Part shown: one piece after another, positions 1 to 7,007 of the stretch | Layout of the letters: each line of letters begins with the position of its first letter | Numbering within the stretch: the first letter of the stretch is position 1 | Assembly: GCA_964347945.1 (NCBI GenBank) | Contig: CAYGAW010000101.1 | Location: 1-7,564 of the forward strand | DNA from: CAYGAW01 sp964347945 | GTDB lineage: Bacteria; Chloroflexota; Anaerolineae; UBA7937; B3-Chlor | Length of the DNA stretch: 7,564 bases | Direction of reading: 5' to 3' | Translations under genes and position numbers: made by a program | Notes under the pieces: model-generated | What the model was told of the DNA's origin: nothing | Databases searched by the model: none | The model's input: the letters and a program-made list of their open reading frames with translations, nothing else

Positions 1-1
1 C

Positions 2-173
2 GGTCCGCAAGATGGTCTGCGCGGCCCCGTAGCCATGCTTGTTATGATGCTGAGTCCGCGGCGCGGCACGCGTGCTGCAGCTGGACTTGGGCCCGGAGGA
101 GATCGGGGGCCTGCGTCAATCCCCCGATGTACTGAAGGGGACCATAGCTCAGTTGAATCTGGAGGAGACGTGA
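2..173 (+). pseudogene. 3' end of an L-lactate/malate dehydrogenase family gene, frameshifted as read
   Basis: Reading frame 3 is open from base 54 to a TGA at 171-173. It encodes about 39 residues, including ARVLQLDLGPEEIGGLRQ, then DVLKGTIAQL and an acidic tail. This resembles the C-terminal strand and helix of the LDH/MDH family (a V-L-E-L-x-L-x-x-E-E pattern, then a helix L-R-x-S-A-x-x-L). Immediately upstream frame 3 has stops at 30, 45 and 51. Frame 2 over bases 2-58 reads GLRGPVAMLVMMLSP, which fits the preceding strand of that fold. The coding signal therefore appears to jump from frame 2 to frame 3 at about bases 53-70, consistent with one extra base or two missing bases. The enzyme would interconvert pyruvate/lactate or oxaloacetate/malate with NAD(H). 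The TGA overlaps the GTG of the next gene (GTGA), so the two were probably translationally coupled. The family call comes from only about 57 residues. The frameshift may be genuine or an assembly error. Confidence 0.5.
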
Positions 174-1141
174 AACGTATCGCTGTCCTAACAAGCGGGG
201 GCGACGCCCCTGGCATGAACGCAGCCATCCGCGCCGTAGTGCGGACGGGGCTGGACAAGGGTTGGGACGTATTCGGCATTCGTCACGGCTATGTTGGCCT
301 CATGGCCGGCAACATCGTCCCCCTGAGGGCGCGTGACGCAAGCGGCATCATCCACCGAGGCGGTACCATCCTGGGCAGCGCCCGCTCTGCCGAATTCAAG
401 ACTGAGGATGGGCGTCTGAAGGCACTGCGGACGCTTCATGAGCACGAGCTCGAGGCCCTGATTGTGATTGGAGGTGGCGGCTCGCAGATCGGAGCCTATG
501 AGCTGTCCCACATGGACTTCCCGGTGGTCGGTGTGGCCTCGACCATTGACAACGACCTGTACGGATCGGAAATCACCATTGGGGTGGATACTGCTCTGCA
601 CGTTGCCCTGGAAGCCATCGATCGGCTGAAGGTCACCGCCTCATCGCACCAACGCGCCTTTCTGGTGGAGGTCATGGGTCGTGACTGTGGTTATCTGGCC
701 CTTATCACCGGCATCACTGGTGGCGCTGAGGCAATCGTCATGCCCGAGATAGAAACGGACCCCGAAGCCCTGGCGTCCGAACTGCGCGCCTCATACGAGA
801 GGGGCAAGGCCCACGCCTTGGTGGTGGTCGCCGAAGGCGCTCAGTACAATGCCGCGGAACTGTCACGCTACTTCCAAGAGCACCGCGAGCGGTTGGGCTT
901 CGAGCTGCGCGTGACAATTCTGGGGCACGTACAGCGGGGCGGTGTACCTGGGCCGTTCGACCGCTTGCTGGCGACCCGACTGGGGGCGGCGGCCACCGAG
1001 CATCTGGCCCGGGGCCAGCACGGGTTGCTGGTAGGCCTGCTGAAGGGGGAGATCGCGGCCACACCGTTGGCCGAGGTGGTGGCCAACAAGAAGCCGCTCG
1101 ATTTGCGCTTGCTGGAGTTGGCGCGGGTGTTGGCACAGTAG
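170..1141 (+). CDS. pfkA: ATP-type 6-phosphofructokinase with an altered Mg-binding loop
   Basis: This is a phosphofructokinase of about the usual PfkA length (323 residues). The family phosphorylates fructose 6-phosphate to fructose 1,6-bisphosphate in cytoplasmic glycolysis. The start is GTG at 170, preceded by GGAGGAG at 161-167; upstream in-frame codons belong to the previous gene in another frame. Visible motifs are TSGGDAPGMN (residues 8-17), RGGTILGSAR (63-72), TIDND (125-129, with catalytic D127), HQR (160-162), EVMGR (167-171), AEG (E222) and LGHVQRGG (251-258). All match the substrate and catalytic positions of the E. coli enzyme. Gly104 and the absence of Lys124 suggest ATP rather than pyrophosphate as donor. 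The oddity is residue 103: the near-invariant GGDGS motif reads GGGGS, so the Asp that coordinates Mg-ATP is Gly (codon GGC at 476). The GTG overlaps the upstream stop, and type II gap follows 22 bases downstream, indicating a glycolytic operon. The family is certain; full activity is not. Confidence 0.95.
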   Translation: MKRIAVLTSGGDAPGMNAAIRAVVRTGLDKGWDVFGIRHGYVGLMAGNIVPLRARDASGIIHRGGTILGSARSAEFKTEDGRLKALRTLHEHELEALIVIGGGGSQIGAYELSHMDFPVVGVASTIDNDLYGSEITIGVDTALHVALEAIDRLKVTASSHQRAFLVEVMGRDCGYLALITGITGGAEAIVMPEIETDPEALASELRASYERGKAHALVVVAEGAQYNAAELSRYFQEHRERLGFELRVTILGHVQRGGVPGPFDRLLATRLGAAATEHLARGQHGLLVGLLKGEIAATPLAEVVANKKPLDLRLLELARVLAQ

Positions 1142-1163
1142 TCTAGATAGAGAGGAGAAAGCA

Positions 1164-2207
1164 ATGACAACTACAGCAATCCGTGTGGCCGTCAACGGCT
1201 ACGGTGTCATCGGCAAACGAGTGGCCGATGCTGTGAGATTACAGCCGGACATGGAATTCGTGGGCGTAGGTGACATCGTCAGTGACTACCGCGTGAAGGC
1301 TGCGGTGGTTCTCGGCCTGCCCGTCTACGCCTCGCTACCGGAGAAGGTGGATGAGATGAAAGGGGCTGGAATTCCGGTGCCAGGCACCCTGGACGACTTG
1401 TTGGCCCAGGTGGACGTGGTGGTGGACTGCACACCCAAGGGCGTCGGCGCCAGAAACCTAGACCACTACCGGGCGGTGGGGGTGAAAGCCATCTTTCAGG
1501 GAGGCGAGAAGCACAGCCTGACGGGCCACTCATTTGTGGCCCAGGCCAACTACGAAACCGCGGTGGGCCGGGACGCCACCCGTGTGGTCTCGTGTAACAC
1601 GACCAGCACCGTGCGTACCCTGACCGCGCTACGCGACGCCGGCCTGCTGAAGAAGGCCCGGGGCGTGTTGGTGCGCCGTGCTACCGACCCCTGGGAATCA
1701 GACCACAGCGGCATCATGAATACCGTGGTGCCCGAGCCGCACATCCCCAGTCATCAGGGACCCGATGCTCAGACCGTGGTACCAGACCTGGATGTGGTCA
1801 CTATAGCGGCGAAGGCGGCCCACACCCAGACCCACAATCACTTCTGGGTGGTTGAACTCAGCCGCCCGGCCAGTCGCGAAGAGGTGCTGGAGGCTTTCCG
1901 CGCTGCATCGCGTATCGCGTTCATCCGCATGAGCGACGGCATTGTCGCCCTCAACAGCACCATCGAATTGATGAGAGACCTGGGCCGGCCCCGGGATGAC
2001 ATGTGGGAGGTCGCCCTGTGGGAGGATGTGTTGACAGTGAACGGAAACGAAGCTTACTATACCTATCAGGTCTGCAACGAGGCTATTGTCGTTCCCGAGA
2101 CCGTGGATGCCATTCGTGCGCTCACGGGCACCATGGAGGATGGACAGGAATCCATACGCATCACCGACGAAGCGCTGGGCATGCGGCATGATTTCCTGGC
2201 ATGGTGA
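1164..2207 (+). CDS. gap: Type II (archaeal-type) glyceraldehyde-3-phosphate dehydrogenase
   Basis: This 347-residue protein belongs to the archaeal-type GAPDH family, which oxidises glyceraldehyde 3-phosphate to 1,3-bisphosphoglycerate with NAD(P)+ and phosphate. It is distinct from the usual bacterial GapA. The N-terminal Rossmann motif is VAVNGYGVIGKRVADAV (8-24). DVVVDCTPKGVGARN (84-98) and AIFQGGEKH (109-117) follow, then the catalytic segment VVSCNTTS with Cys144. IPSHQGPD (194-201), THNHFW (223-228) and a C-terminal NGNEAYY / VVPETVDAIRALTG block (293-322) are all typical of type II enzymes. GAGGAG at 1152-1157 sits six bases before the ATG. The gene lies 22 bases after pfkA, so the two are probably co-transcribed and provide consecutive parts of glycolysis. 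Cofactor preference cannot be read with confidence. In bacteria this family is uncommon and is usually explained by transfer from archaea; base composition here looks like that of its neighbours. Confidence 0.95.
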   Translation: MTTTAIRVAVNGYGVIGKRVADAVRLQPDMEFVGVGDIVSDYRVKAAVVLGLPVYASLPEKVDEMKGAGIPVPGTLDDLLAQVDVVVDCTPKGVGARNLDHYRAVGVKAIFQGGEKHSLTGHSFVAQANYETAVGRDATRVVSCNTTSTVRTLTALRDAGLLKKARGVLVRRATDPWESDHSGIMNTVVPEPHIPSHQGPDAQTVVPDLDVVTIAAKAAHTQTHNHFWVVELSRPASREEVLEAFRAASRIAFIRMSDGIVALNSTIELMRDLGRPRDDMWEVALWEDVLTVNGNEAYYTYQVCNEAIVVPETVDAIRALTGTMEDGQESIRITDEALGMRHDFLAW

Positions 2208-2264
2208 CGAACGAGCGTCGCAGCTGTGCGCCTGGCTGAAGACAAGCAAGACGGAGAAATGGAC

Positions 2265-4508
2265 ATGAAGAAAGAGATGGTAACCCTGGTTCTCAAAGAG
2301 TACATGCCCCCGGACTGCACCTGCGCTATCGAGGACAAGGTGAGGGACAGGGAAGGCGTCCTTGATGTCACCGTGAACCCGGTGGACGACGTGGTGCAGG
2401 TCACCTATGACGGTGAAAAGATAGAGCCTAGCCAGATCAAAGAGATCCTGGAACGCTGCGGCTACCAGTGCGAAGGCGAGATGGACATGCCCAGCCACGC
2501 GCATATGGAGCACGAGCACCAGAAGGCAGAGGGGCATGATCACCACGCTATGATGGAGGCGGACTTTCGGCGCCGTTTCTGGGTCATCCTGGGACTCACT
2601 GTGCCGGTGCTCGTGCTTTCCCCCACCATTCAAACCTGGTTCGGGTTCACACTGACCTTCCCCGGCGCACAGTACCTGCTCTTCGTGCTGGCGACCGTCA
2701 TCACCTTCTACGGCACCTGGCCCTTCTACAAGAACGCTGGCAAAGCGGTGCGTAGCGGGTTATTCGATATGAACGTGCTGGTCAGCCTGGCGGTATCCGC
2801 AGGCTACCTCTTCAGCGTCGGCGCTACGTTCCTCTACACCGCCGTTGACTTCTACTGGGAGGTCAGCACTCTGGTAGCGGTCCTCCTCCTCGGTCACTGG
2901 TTGGAGATGCGGGCGGTGCGCGGTACAGCTGGCGCACTGCGGGAATTGGTAAAGCTCATTCCACCCACCGCCAACCGGATCGTTGCCGACCAGGTGGAGG
3001 AAGTGCCGACGGCTGACGTTGAGGTAGGCGACCTTTTGCTGGTCCGGCCTGGGGAGAAGGTTCCCATTGACGGCGAAGTGCTGGAGGGAAAGAGCGGCGT
3101 CAACGAGGCGATGATCACGGGCGAGAGTAAGCCCGTGGCCAAGGCGGAAGGCGACCAGGTCATCGGTGGGAGCTTGAACGGGGAAGGAGCACTGCGCATT
3201 CGGGTCACCCGCACGGGCGAGGAGACCGCCCTGGCGCAGATCATCTCTCTGGTGAAGGAGGCCCAGGCCTCCAAGCCGCCGGTGCAGAGACTGGCGGATA
3301 GGGCCGCCCACTGGCTGACTATCATCGCGGTGACGGTGGCCGCAGTTACTTTCTTGTTCTGGGCCTTCATCGCTGGCCAGACCACGGTCTTTGCGCTGAC
3401 CCTGGCGGTAACTGTGCTGGTTATCGCCTGCCCTCATGCTTTGGGCCTGGCTATCCCGGTAGTGACCACAATCTCCACCAGCTTGGGTGCGCGTAGTGGA
3501 ATGCTCATTCGCAACGCGGAGGCCACGGAGACCGCTCGACGGGTGGATGTAGTCGTGTTCGACAAGACAGGCACCCTCACCAAGGGCGAGTTCGGCGTCA
3601 CCGACGTCATTAGCCTGGCCGGCTGGGAAGAGGACACACTCCTGCGGCGGGTGGCGGCTGTCGAGGTAAACTCTGAGCACGGCGTCGCCCAGGCCATCGT
3701 CCGCTCCGCCCAAGGCACCGAGCACGCCACCCCCCTACCTCAGACCACCGATTTTCGGGCTGTCCCGGGCATAGGCGCACAGGCCATTGTGGAAGGTATG
3801 GAGTTGACAGTCGGCAACCGGGCGCTGATGGCCGATCTGGGCTTGGCCTTGCCCGATAATCTGCGGCTGGCTCAACTAGCGCGGCAGGGGAAGACCGTGG
3901 TCTACGCTGCTGCCGACGGGCAGCTGGTGGGAGCAATAGCCCTGGCCGACCTGATCCGGGAGGAATCCCGGGAGGCCGTGGACGCGCTGAGGGCAATGGG
4001 CGTGCAGCTGGCGATGCTCACAGGGGACAGTCAGGCGGTCGCCGACTGGGTCGCCTCAGAGTTGGGGTTGGACATCGTTTTCGCCGAGGTGCGGCCGGAG
4101 CAGAAGGCGGACAAGATGAAGGAGTTGCAGGGGCAGGGCAAGGTGGTGGCCATGGTGGGCGACGGCATCAACGACGCTCCTGCGCTGATCCAGGCGGACG
4201 TAGGGATCGCCATCGGAGCTGGCACCGACGTTGCCATCGAGTCGGCTGCCGTGGTGCTGGTGAAGAACGATCCCCGGGACGTCGTGCAGCTGATCCGGCT
4301 GAGTCGGGCGACGATGAGCAAGATGCGCCAGAACCTGGTGTGGGCGACGGGCTACAACGTAGTGGCCATCCCCGCCGCAGCGGGGTTGCTACAACCGTGG
4401 GGAATCACCCTGCGGCCCGAGTGGGGGGCGCTGTTTATGTCCGCGAGCACCATCATTGTGGCCGTCAACGCGCTGTTGTTGAGGCGACTGGACCTGCGCA
4501 GGACGTGA
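2265..4508 (+). CDS. copB: CopB-like P1B-3 copper/silver-transporting P-type ATPase with N-terminal HMA-like domain
   Basis: This is a 747-residue heavy-metal P-type ATPase, expected to export copper or silver across the cytoplasmic membrane. ATG 2265 is preferred because GGAG (2253-2256) lies eight bases upstream; ATG 2259 and GTG 2226 are in-frame alternatives. Order of parts: an HMA-like domain (about 5-68), a His-rich linker SHAHMEHEH and GHDHH (77-94), eight predicted membrane helices, TGES of the actuator domain (285-288), CPH in helix 6 (389-391), DKTGTLT (433-439), GDGIND (632-637), the Tyr-Asn pair of helix 7 (697-698) and MSAST of helix 8 (725-729). CPH with the His-rich N-terminus is the signature of the P1B-3 (CopB) subgroup. 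Two oddities: the HMA metal loop reads DCTC instead of CxxC, with a further C-x3-C at 65-69, and the nucleotide-binding SEHP motif reads SEHG (470-473). It lies 57 bases after gap on the same strand. Family confidence is very high; the transported ion is inferred. Confidence 0.95.
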   Translation: MKKEMVTLVLKEYMPPDCTCAIEDKVRDREGVLDVTVNPVDDVVQVTYDGEKIEPSQIKEILERCGYQCEGEMDMPSHAHMEHEHQKAEGHDHHAMMEADFRRRFWVILGLTVPVLVLSPTIQTWFGFTLTFPGAQYLLFVLATVITFYGTWPFYKNAGKAVRSGLFDMNVLVSLAVSAGYLFSVGATFLYTAVDFYWEVSTLVAVLLLGHWLEMRAVRGTAGALRELVKLIPPTANRIVADQVEEVPTADVEVGDLLLVRPGEKVPIDGEVLEGKSGVNEAMITGESKPVAKAEGDQVIGGSLNGEGALRIRVTRTGEETALAQIISLVKEAQASKPPVQRLADRAAHWLTIIAVTVAAVTFLFWAFIAGQTTVFALTLAVTVLVIACPHALGLAIPVVTTISTSLGARSGMLIRNAEATETARRVDVVVFDKTGTLTKGEFGVTDVISLAGWEEDTLLRRVAAVEVNSEHGVAQAIVRSAQGTEHATPLPQTTDFRAVPGIGAQAIVEGMELTVGNRALMADLGLALPDNLRLAQLARQGKTVVYAAADGQLVGAIALADLIREESREAVDALRAMGVQLAMLTGDSQAVADWVASELGLDIVFAEVRPEQKADKMKELQGQGKVVAMVGDGINDAPALIQADVGIAIGAGTDVAIESAAVVLVKNDPRDVVQLIRLSRATMSKMRQNLVWATGYNVVAIPAAAGLLQPWGITLRPEWGALFMSASTIIVAVNALLLRRLDLRRT

Positions 4509-4596
4509 CCGAGGGTATGGGACTTCAGGCGTCCGGCCAGTGAAGGGAGCCTGATGCCAGCCTGCCAGACCATATCATTTCCACGGAGGTGCTACG

Positions 4597-5814
4597 ATGC
4601 CGGGAGATCACAGAATCGTCCAGGTCGAAGACTACGCACAGTTCGTTGGAGCCGAAACAATTCAACGCATCAAAGAGAAGGCCGAGTCGCTCCACGATCT
4701 CCGCGTGGCGCACGTGAATTCCACCTATTACGGGGGCGGTGTGGCGGAGCTACTATCATCACTAACGCTGTTGATGAATAGTGTGGGAATCAAGACAGGT
4801 TGGCGGGTGATCCAAGGATCCCCCGACTTCTTCAGCGTCACCAAGAAGATGCACAACGCCCTGCAAGGTGGGGAGATCAACCTCAGCGAACTCAAAATGC
4901 ACATCTATGAGAGTGTCGTGTATGAGAACGTGGTTAGAAACCACCTCGATCACGACAGGGTCATTATTCACGATCCACAACCCCTCCCCATGGTCAAACA
5001 CTACCAGAAGAAGGGACCCTGGGTCTGGCGTTGCCACGTGGACCTGACAAGCCCCAACACAGAACTCTGGAACTACCTGGCTCTCTTTGTTGAGAAGTAC
5101 GATGCGGTGATCGTCTCTCTTGAGGAATACGCGCGGAGACTGGAGACCCCGCAAGTGTTCTTCATGCCGGCCATCGACCCCTTCTCCATAACGAACAGAG
5201 AACTGAGTGCAGCTGAGAGACGGGCACGCCTGGACTACTATGGCATTCCAACGGACCTTCCATTGGTGACACAGATCTCCCGCTTCGACCGCTGGAAGGA
5301 CCCGGAGGGTGTCATCAAGGCGTTCAAACTGGCCAGAGAAGAAGTGGATGCTACGCTCGTACTGCTCGGTAACGTGGCCACTGACGACCCAGAAGGCCAG
5401 GAGGTGTATCAATGCCTGCTGGAGCAGCAGGAGGAACGCATCATCATCCTCTCCCGGCAGGATTCAGCTCTCGTGAACGCCCTTCAGACCCTGTCGGCCG
5501 TCGTCCTGCAGAAGTCGATTCGAGAGGGTTTTGGACTTACGGTCGCCGAGGCTATGTGGAAAGGGACGCCGGTCATCGGTGGGAATGTGGGTGGAATTCG
5601 ACATCAGATTGAAGATGGGGTAAACGGGTTCCTGGTATCGTCGGTCGAAGAAGCGGCTCAGCGAATCGTCCAGTTGATCAATGATGAGGATCTCCAGGAG
5701 CAGATGGGGCAAAAGGCAAGAGAGACGGTGAGGCAGCGGTTTCTGATGATTCGCCTTCTGGAGCAGCATCTCGACTTGCTAAACTCTTTTGAGACCATCT
5801 ATCGGTTGAGCTAG
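4597..5814 (+). CDS. treT: TreT-type trehalose synthase (GT4 glycosyltransferase)
   Basis: This 405-residue GT4-fold glycosyltransferase best matches trehalose glycosyltransferring synthase. That enzyme joins glucose from a nucleotide sugar to free glucose to make trehalose in the cytoplasm. VAHVNSTYYGGGVAELLSSL (37-56), with its Gly-rich acceptor loop, and GWRVIQGSPDFFSVTKKMHN (68-87) are characteristic of TreT. WRCHVDLTSPN (144-154) follows. The C-terminal Rossmann domain shows SRFDRWKDP (228-236; Arg and Lys for the nucleotide phosphates) and the GT4 E-x7-E motif, E310 GFGLTVA E318. VGGIRHQIEDGVNGFLV (331-347) completes the fold. GGAGG at 4585-4589, seven bases before the ATG, supports the start. 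The gene is 88 bases downstream of the copper ATPase and is the last of the closely spaced genes. TreT is best known from thermophilic archaea and a few bacteria. Donor specificity cannot be read from the sequence; trehalose phosphorylase-like or other GT4 activity is a less likely alternative. Confidence 0.88.
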   Translation: MPGDHRIVQVEDYAQFVGAETIQRIKEKAESLHDLRVAHVNSTYYGGGVAELLSSLTLLMNSVGIKTGWRVIQGSPDFFSVTKKMHNALQGGEINLSELKMHIYESVVYENVVRNHLDHDRVIIHDPQPLPMVKHYQKKGPWVWRCHVDLTSPNTELWNYLALFVEKYDAVIVSLEEYARRLETPQVFFMPAIDPFSITNRELSAAERRARLDYYGIPTDLPLVTQISRFDRWKDPEGVIKAFKLAREEVDATLVLLGNVATDDPEGQEVYQCLLEQQEERIIILSRQDSALVNALQTLSAVVLQKSIREGFGLTVAEAMWKGTPVIGGNVGGIRHQIEDGVNGFLVSSVEEAAQRIVQLINDEDLQEQMGQKARETVRQRFLMIRLLEQHLDLLNSFETIYRLS

Positions 5815-5975
5815 ACGTGGTAGCCAAGGGGTGTTTGCATCCACACTGCCTCCGAGGCGTCCTGCCTATCTCGCCTTCTGAGGCCCCCTGCTAGTGCCTG
5901 GCGATGGAAGGCGCATTTGACCTGATGCACGAAAGCCTTCCAGCCCAGGGAGGTGATCACTACAGGCGCCCGGTG

Positions 5976-6000
5976 GGCCCGGGCAGCCAAGTGCCGGGCC
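5976..6000 (+). other. GC-rich stem-loop 1
   Basis: GGCCCGG (5976-5982) pairs with CCGGGCC (5994-6000). After a bulged G (5983), CA (5984-5985) pairs with TG (5992-5993), leaving a six-base loop GCCAAG. The nine base pairs are almost all G-C. There is no following T-run, so it is not a standard intrinsic terminator. The structure is read from the sequence; its function is unknown. Confidence 0.5.
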
Positions 6001-6089
6001 GAGGTCAAACGTCAGCAAGGGTGTGGGCAATTGCATCGAAGTAAGAGAAGGGGAAGGACCGAGTTGGGCCGCTCTGCGACCTGCTCAGC

Positions 6090-6119
6090 CCGGTACCGGG
6101 GTGACACCCGGTATGCCGG
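6090..6119 (+). other. GC-rich stem-loop 2
   Basis: CCGG (6090-6093) and TACCGGG (6094-6100) pair with CCCGGTA (6107-6113) and CCGG (6116-6119). There is a two-base bulge TG and a six-base loop GTGACA. The 11 base pairs make this one of the most stable hairpins in the window. It lies about 75 bases before the cytochrome start and has no T-run after it. Confidence 0.5.
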
Positions 6120-6127
6120 AGCATGAC

Positions 6128-6160
6128 GGTGCCGCAGAGATCAGGCACGGAGGCGGCACT
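6128..6160 (+). other. Stem-loop 3 upstream of the cytochrome gene
   Basis: GTGCCGC (6129-6135) pairs perfectly with GCGGCAC (6153-6159), and a G-T wobble at 6128/6160 extends it to eight pairs. The loop is 17 bases. It sits nine bases after stem-loop 2 and 34 bases before the ATG at 6195, so the two hairpins could form a folded 5' leader. No known regulatory RNA family was recognised. Confidence 0.4.
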
Positions 6161-6194
6161 ACTGCGTGTCCGCTTCCAGAAGGGGGTTATGTGA

Positions 6195-6989
6195 ATGTCT
6201 GTCCTAATGGCAAAATCAATTCTGACTACGGTGGTGCTTGCTCTTGCCGTTGCGCAAGCGATCATTGGACCTCGGGGGCGCGGTGCTTTGAGGTTGCGGC
6301 CTCTAGCGCGCGGACGCGTGAGAACCTGGCATCGCTGGGGCGGTGATATCACGCTGATTCTCACGCTGGCGATCGCTGCCGTTTGTGTCGTCGGTGCACC
6401 CTTCCGGGTCTATCCGCTTCGCGTGCCATTGCACGCAGCCCTGGGCACCTTGGCGGCCGTGGCCATGCTGGTGAAGGTAATCATCGCTCGGCGCTTTCGC
6501 CCCTATTTGAGATACGCGTGGATTCTGGGCGCGATAGCTGGCTTTTGCATACTGGGCACCTTTGTGGCCAGTGCCCTCTGGTACTTTGGGTTTTTGCTCC
6601 AGGTTGCCAACCCACCCTCGATCGAGGTAACGCCCACACAGACAGCCAGTCCCACTGTGCATGGCGTGGAGACAAAAGCCCCCGGAGTTCACCGCCCTAC
6701 CGCAACCACGGTTGATGCCACACCAGCCGAGCAACCTAGCGTCACTCCGCCGCCGGCTGAGGCTACACCATCCGTAGTTCAGACTCCTACTGCGCCGCCC
6801 ATCCCCAGTGGCCCACAACTGCTGCAAGAGCGCTGCACGTCCTGTCACGGGCTTGACCGTATCGATCATCCCCATACCCGGGCCCAGTGGAAAGCCGTGG
6901 TAGACCTCATGAGGGCGTATGGAGCCAACTTGACGGACCAGGAAGCGCAAGCCTTGGTGGACTATCTGGCGGAGACCTATGGACCGTAG
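6195..6989 (+). CDS. Four-helix membrane protein with C-terminal cytochrome c domain
   Basis: This 264-residue protein has four predicted membrane helices at about residues 7-25, 49-68, 79-97 and 108-133. A long Pro/Thr-rich linker (about 140-205) and a cytochrome c domain follow. The haem-attachment motif is CTSCH (214-218). Met239 in DLMRAYGANLTDQE is the likely second iron ligand, followed by the usual terminal helix ALVDYLAETYG. Strongly basic loops after helices 1 and 3 put those loops inside, so both termini and the haem domain should face outward. The domain probably carries one electron in an extracytoplasmic redox chain; the partner is not visible. His46 and His80 head helices 2 and 3 but on opposite membrane faces, so a shared haem b is not supported. 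AAGGGGG (6180-6186) precedes ATG 6195 by eight bases; ATG 6207 is an alternative start. The membrane part is not a family I recognise firmly. Confidence 0.85.
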   Translation: MSVLMAKSILTTVVLALAVAQAIIGPRGRGALRLRPLARGRVRTWHRWGGDITLILTLAIAAVCVVGAPFRVYPLRVPLHAALGTLAAVAMLVKVIIARRFRPYLRYAWILGAIAGFCILGTFVASALWYFGFLLQVANPPSIEVTPTQTASPTVHGVETKAPGVHRPTATTVDATPAEQPSVTPPPAEATPSVVQTPTAPPIPSGPQLLQERCTSCHGLDRIDHPHTRAQWKAVVDLMRAYGANLTDQEAQALVDYLAETYGP

Positions 6990-7007
6990 GCACCTGTATG
7001 CCTTTGC

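Larger units (their letters stand above)
5815..6194 (+). other. 380-base gap without a recognisable gene
   Basis: No open frame on either strand here resembles a known protein. The longest candidates are a 65-codon minus-strand frame (5811-6008) and the start of a 107-codon plus-strand frame (from 6023); neither has a convincing ribosome site or composition. No T-rich intrinsic terminator follows treT. The region does contain three strong stem-loops, listed separately, which make it a likely structured leader for the downstream cytochrome gene or a small non-coding RNA. I could not match it to the cobalamin, ykkC, THF or fluoride riboswitch signatures that I know. An AGGGAGGTGATC string at 5947-5958 looks like a strong ribosome site, but no start codon lies at a suitable distance. 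Confidence 0.6.

Noticed and set aside
138..169. tRNA-like start: GGGGACCATAGCTCAGTTG matches a tRNA acceptor stem and A-box.
   Set aside because: No anticodon arm, T arm or matching 3' acceptor strand follows; the pfkA coding sequence begins instead. The bases are explained by the dehydrogenase C-terminus in frame 3.
35..169. N-terminal extension of pfkA from ATG 35.
   Set aside because: The PFK family starts at the GTG at 170, which has its own ribosome site. The upstream codons are the out-of-frame end of another gene.
1698..2633. 311-codon open frame on the minus strand.
   Set aside because: It is antisense to gap and the 5' part of the ATPase gene, both with clear conserved motifs, and its translation resembles no protein family.
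2760..3725. 321-codon open frame on the minus strand.
   Set aside because: It is a shadow of the copper ATPase coding frame in GC-rich DNA, with no motifs.
5811..6008. 65-codon minus-strand frame after treT.
   Set aside because: No ribosome site or recognisable family, and it overlaps the treT stop region and stem-loop 1. Kept only as part of the unassigned gap.
6023..6346. 107-codon plus-strand frame starting MGNCIEV.
   Set aside because: It overlaps the start of the membrane cytochrome in another frame and has no protein-like pattern; the hairpins explain the conserved-looking bases.
6195..6600. Haem b site formed by His46 and His80 of the membrane cytochrome.
   Set aside because: The predicted topology places them at opposite faces of the membrane, so they cannot ligate the same haem in a simple four-helix model.
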